From Gorsachius magnificus (Eukaryota > Chordata > Aves > Pelecaniformes > Ardeidae), in contig CM067109.1 of the NCBI GenBank assembly GCA_034008185.1, forward strand, positions 56,878,801 through 56,942,800: DNA of 64,000 nt, read 5' to 3'. The notes beneath the pieces are model-generated. The model ran no database searches and was not told where the DNA came from. It worked only from the letters and a program-made list of their open reading frames with translations. A program made the position numbers and the translations under genes. This document shows, in pieces, positions 63,150 to 64,000 of the stretch (within the stretch, counting starts at the first letter, position 1; the number at the start of each line of letters is the position of its first letter).

Positions 63150-64000
63150 CAGGGTAGTTCATGGTCTCTGCAGAGCTGCTCTCCACCTCCTTTTGTCCAA
63201 TCCTGTATCATTGTCAGGTGCCCTGCCACCCCTGCAGCAGGGCTCAGCCTCTGCCCTTTTAAAGTTTTATCAGTTTCTCTGAACAGCAGCCCTGGCCTCC
63301 AACATATCCCCAGTATGGTGTCATTTACTAAAATTACCGTGAAAGTGCCTTTTGTCATCTCCTCTGGGTCACTGAGATGTTGCACACAACAGGTCCCAGG
63401 ACACACCTCTCTGATACCCCTCTTGATATTGGCCTCTGGACAGCACATGATGCATTAACCATGACCTCTGAGTCCAACAGTCCAAACAGTTTTTTTACCC
63501 ATCTGGTTTACCCTCTCAGACTCTAATGTCCCTATTAGATACAAGGATATTGTAAGAGACAGGGTCAAAATCTTGCTAGAATCAAGGTAAGTAACATCCA
63601 CAGGTCTCCCATTGTCTTCACACCTGGTCATTTTATCACAGAAAACAATCACGTGAGTCAGGCATGATCTATCCTTGGTCAAACCATGCTGACTGTTCCT
63701 GAAGACTGCCTCCTCCCACCGCTTCTGCCCAGAAATGTGTTCCAACAGGACTCATTCCAACTTTTTTCCAGGGGCAGAAGTAAGGCTAATCTGACCATAA
63801 TTTCCATGACTGGTGTTTTCTTTTGAAGACGGGTGCAATGTTTGACTTTCTCAACTTGAAGGGGACCCTTCCCAATCTGCATGACCTTTCAAAGATGACA
63901 GAACAGCCGTGCAAATTCTTCCAGATCAAAATTTGATTTCTGGAACACAGCCAGTATAAATTACTTCTGTGTAGTTAGTAACCACCCAAAACCCCAAAAA
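63150..64000 (-). mobile_element. Decayed CR1 RT segment, runs off the right edge
   Basis: Minus-strand frames give EHISGQKRW and FRNSQHGLTKDRSCLTH (compare [12 protein letters not shown] in the intact copy), then NGRPVDVTYLDSSK, which aligns with the YLDF catalytic strand but with Asp-Ser-Ser in place of Asp-Phe. Many stops and frameshifts. An old CR1 copy, clearly distinct from the intact one at 35.3 kb. Confidence 0.7.

Larger units (their letters stand above)
30945..64000 (-). other. APBA1: APBA1 intron 1, partial (mobile-element-rich)
   Basis: Everything right of the first coding exon reads as intron 1; the upstream non-coding exon and promoter are not recognised here, and no CpG-island-like promoter is seen. 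The AT-rich unique stretches 30945-34615, 37906-45912, 46863-50484, 51429-53800, 58030-61960 show no gene. The GC-richer patch 43470-43890 is open for over 90 codons on both strands but matches nothing I know. The LINE and LTR copies are listed separately. Confidence 0.8.

Noticed and set aside
1..64000. CRISPR array, operons, prokaryotic signals, tRNA or rRNA genes
   Set aside because: The window is vertebrate nuclear DNA with introns and LINEs; no regularly spaced repeats or structural RNA genes were recognised.
30945..64000. An intact endogenous provirus between LTR copies
   Set aside because: The LTRs differ in orientation and divergence, and no gag, pol or env-like sequence lies between them; the RT sequences present are CR1 LINE.

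Overview
The window reads as vertebrate nuclear DNA from a bird. One spliced, brain-type adaptor gene fills its left half, and most recognisable repeats are CR1 LINEs and avian-type endogenous retroviral LTRs. The species cannot be named. Human APBA1 lies in 9q21, a region that corresponds to the avian Z chromosome, so a Z location is a reasonable guess but is not shown here.

The gene is APBA1 (Mint1/X11-alpha), on the minus strand. Nine coding exons can be placed to the base from conserved protein sequence and AG/GT splice sites. In transcript order they are 30944-29740 (first coding exon, start codon at 30891), 19716-19615, 16229-16190 (a 40-nt exon), 13176-13031, 7366-7334 (a 33-nt exon), 6220-6134, 5559-5374, 1671-1492 and 690-478. 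Together they give 713 codons: the acidic N-terminal region with the Munc18-binding and CASK-binding segments, the whole PTB domain, the PTB-PDZ linker helix and most of PDZ1. The last part of PDZ1, PDZ2, the stop codon and the 3' UTR lie beyond the left edge. The non-coding first exon and promoter lie beyond the right edge. No second protein-coding gene is supported.

The right half (30945-64000) is part of intron 1 and collects mobile elements. It holds a 2.6-kb CR1 with an uninterrupted reverse-transcriptase frame but frameshifted endonuclease (35301-37905), an older CR1 piece beside it, a solo LTR (45913-46862), a second LTR that carries a nested CR1 tail (50485-51428), a CR1 3' half (54268-55078) followed by a much older CR1/L3-like relic (55660-56090), a tail-to-tail pair of LTRs (61965-63143) and a decayed CR1 RT at the right edge. 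Intron 5 has a separate ERVK-like LTR with two TATA-like motifs (11538-12091), and intron 8 has a short CR1 tail.

I found no undescribed system. The most interesting signals concern how APBA1 may be expressed: a 33-nt frame-neutral exon inside the PTB domain with a UGC motif just before its acceptor, a 40-nt frame-setting exon, a four-codon upstream ORF close to the start codon, and a consensus splice donor inside the first coding exon.
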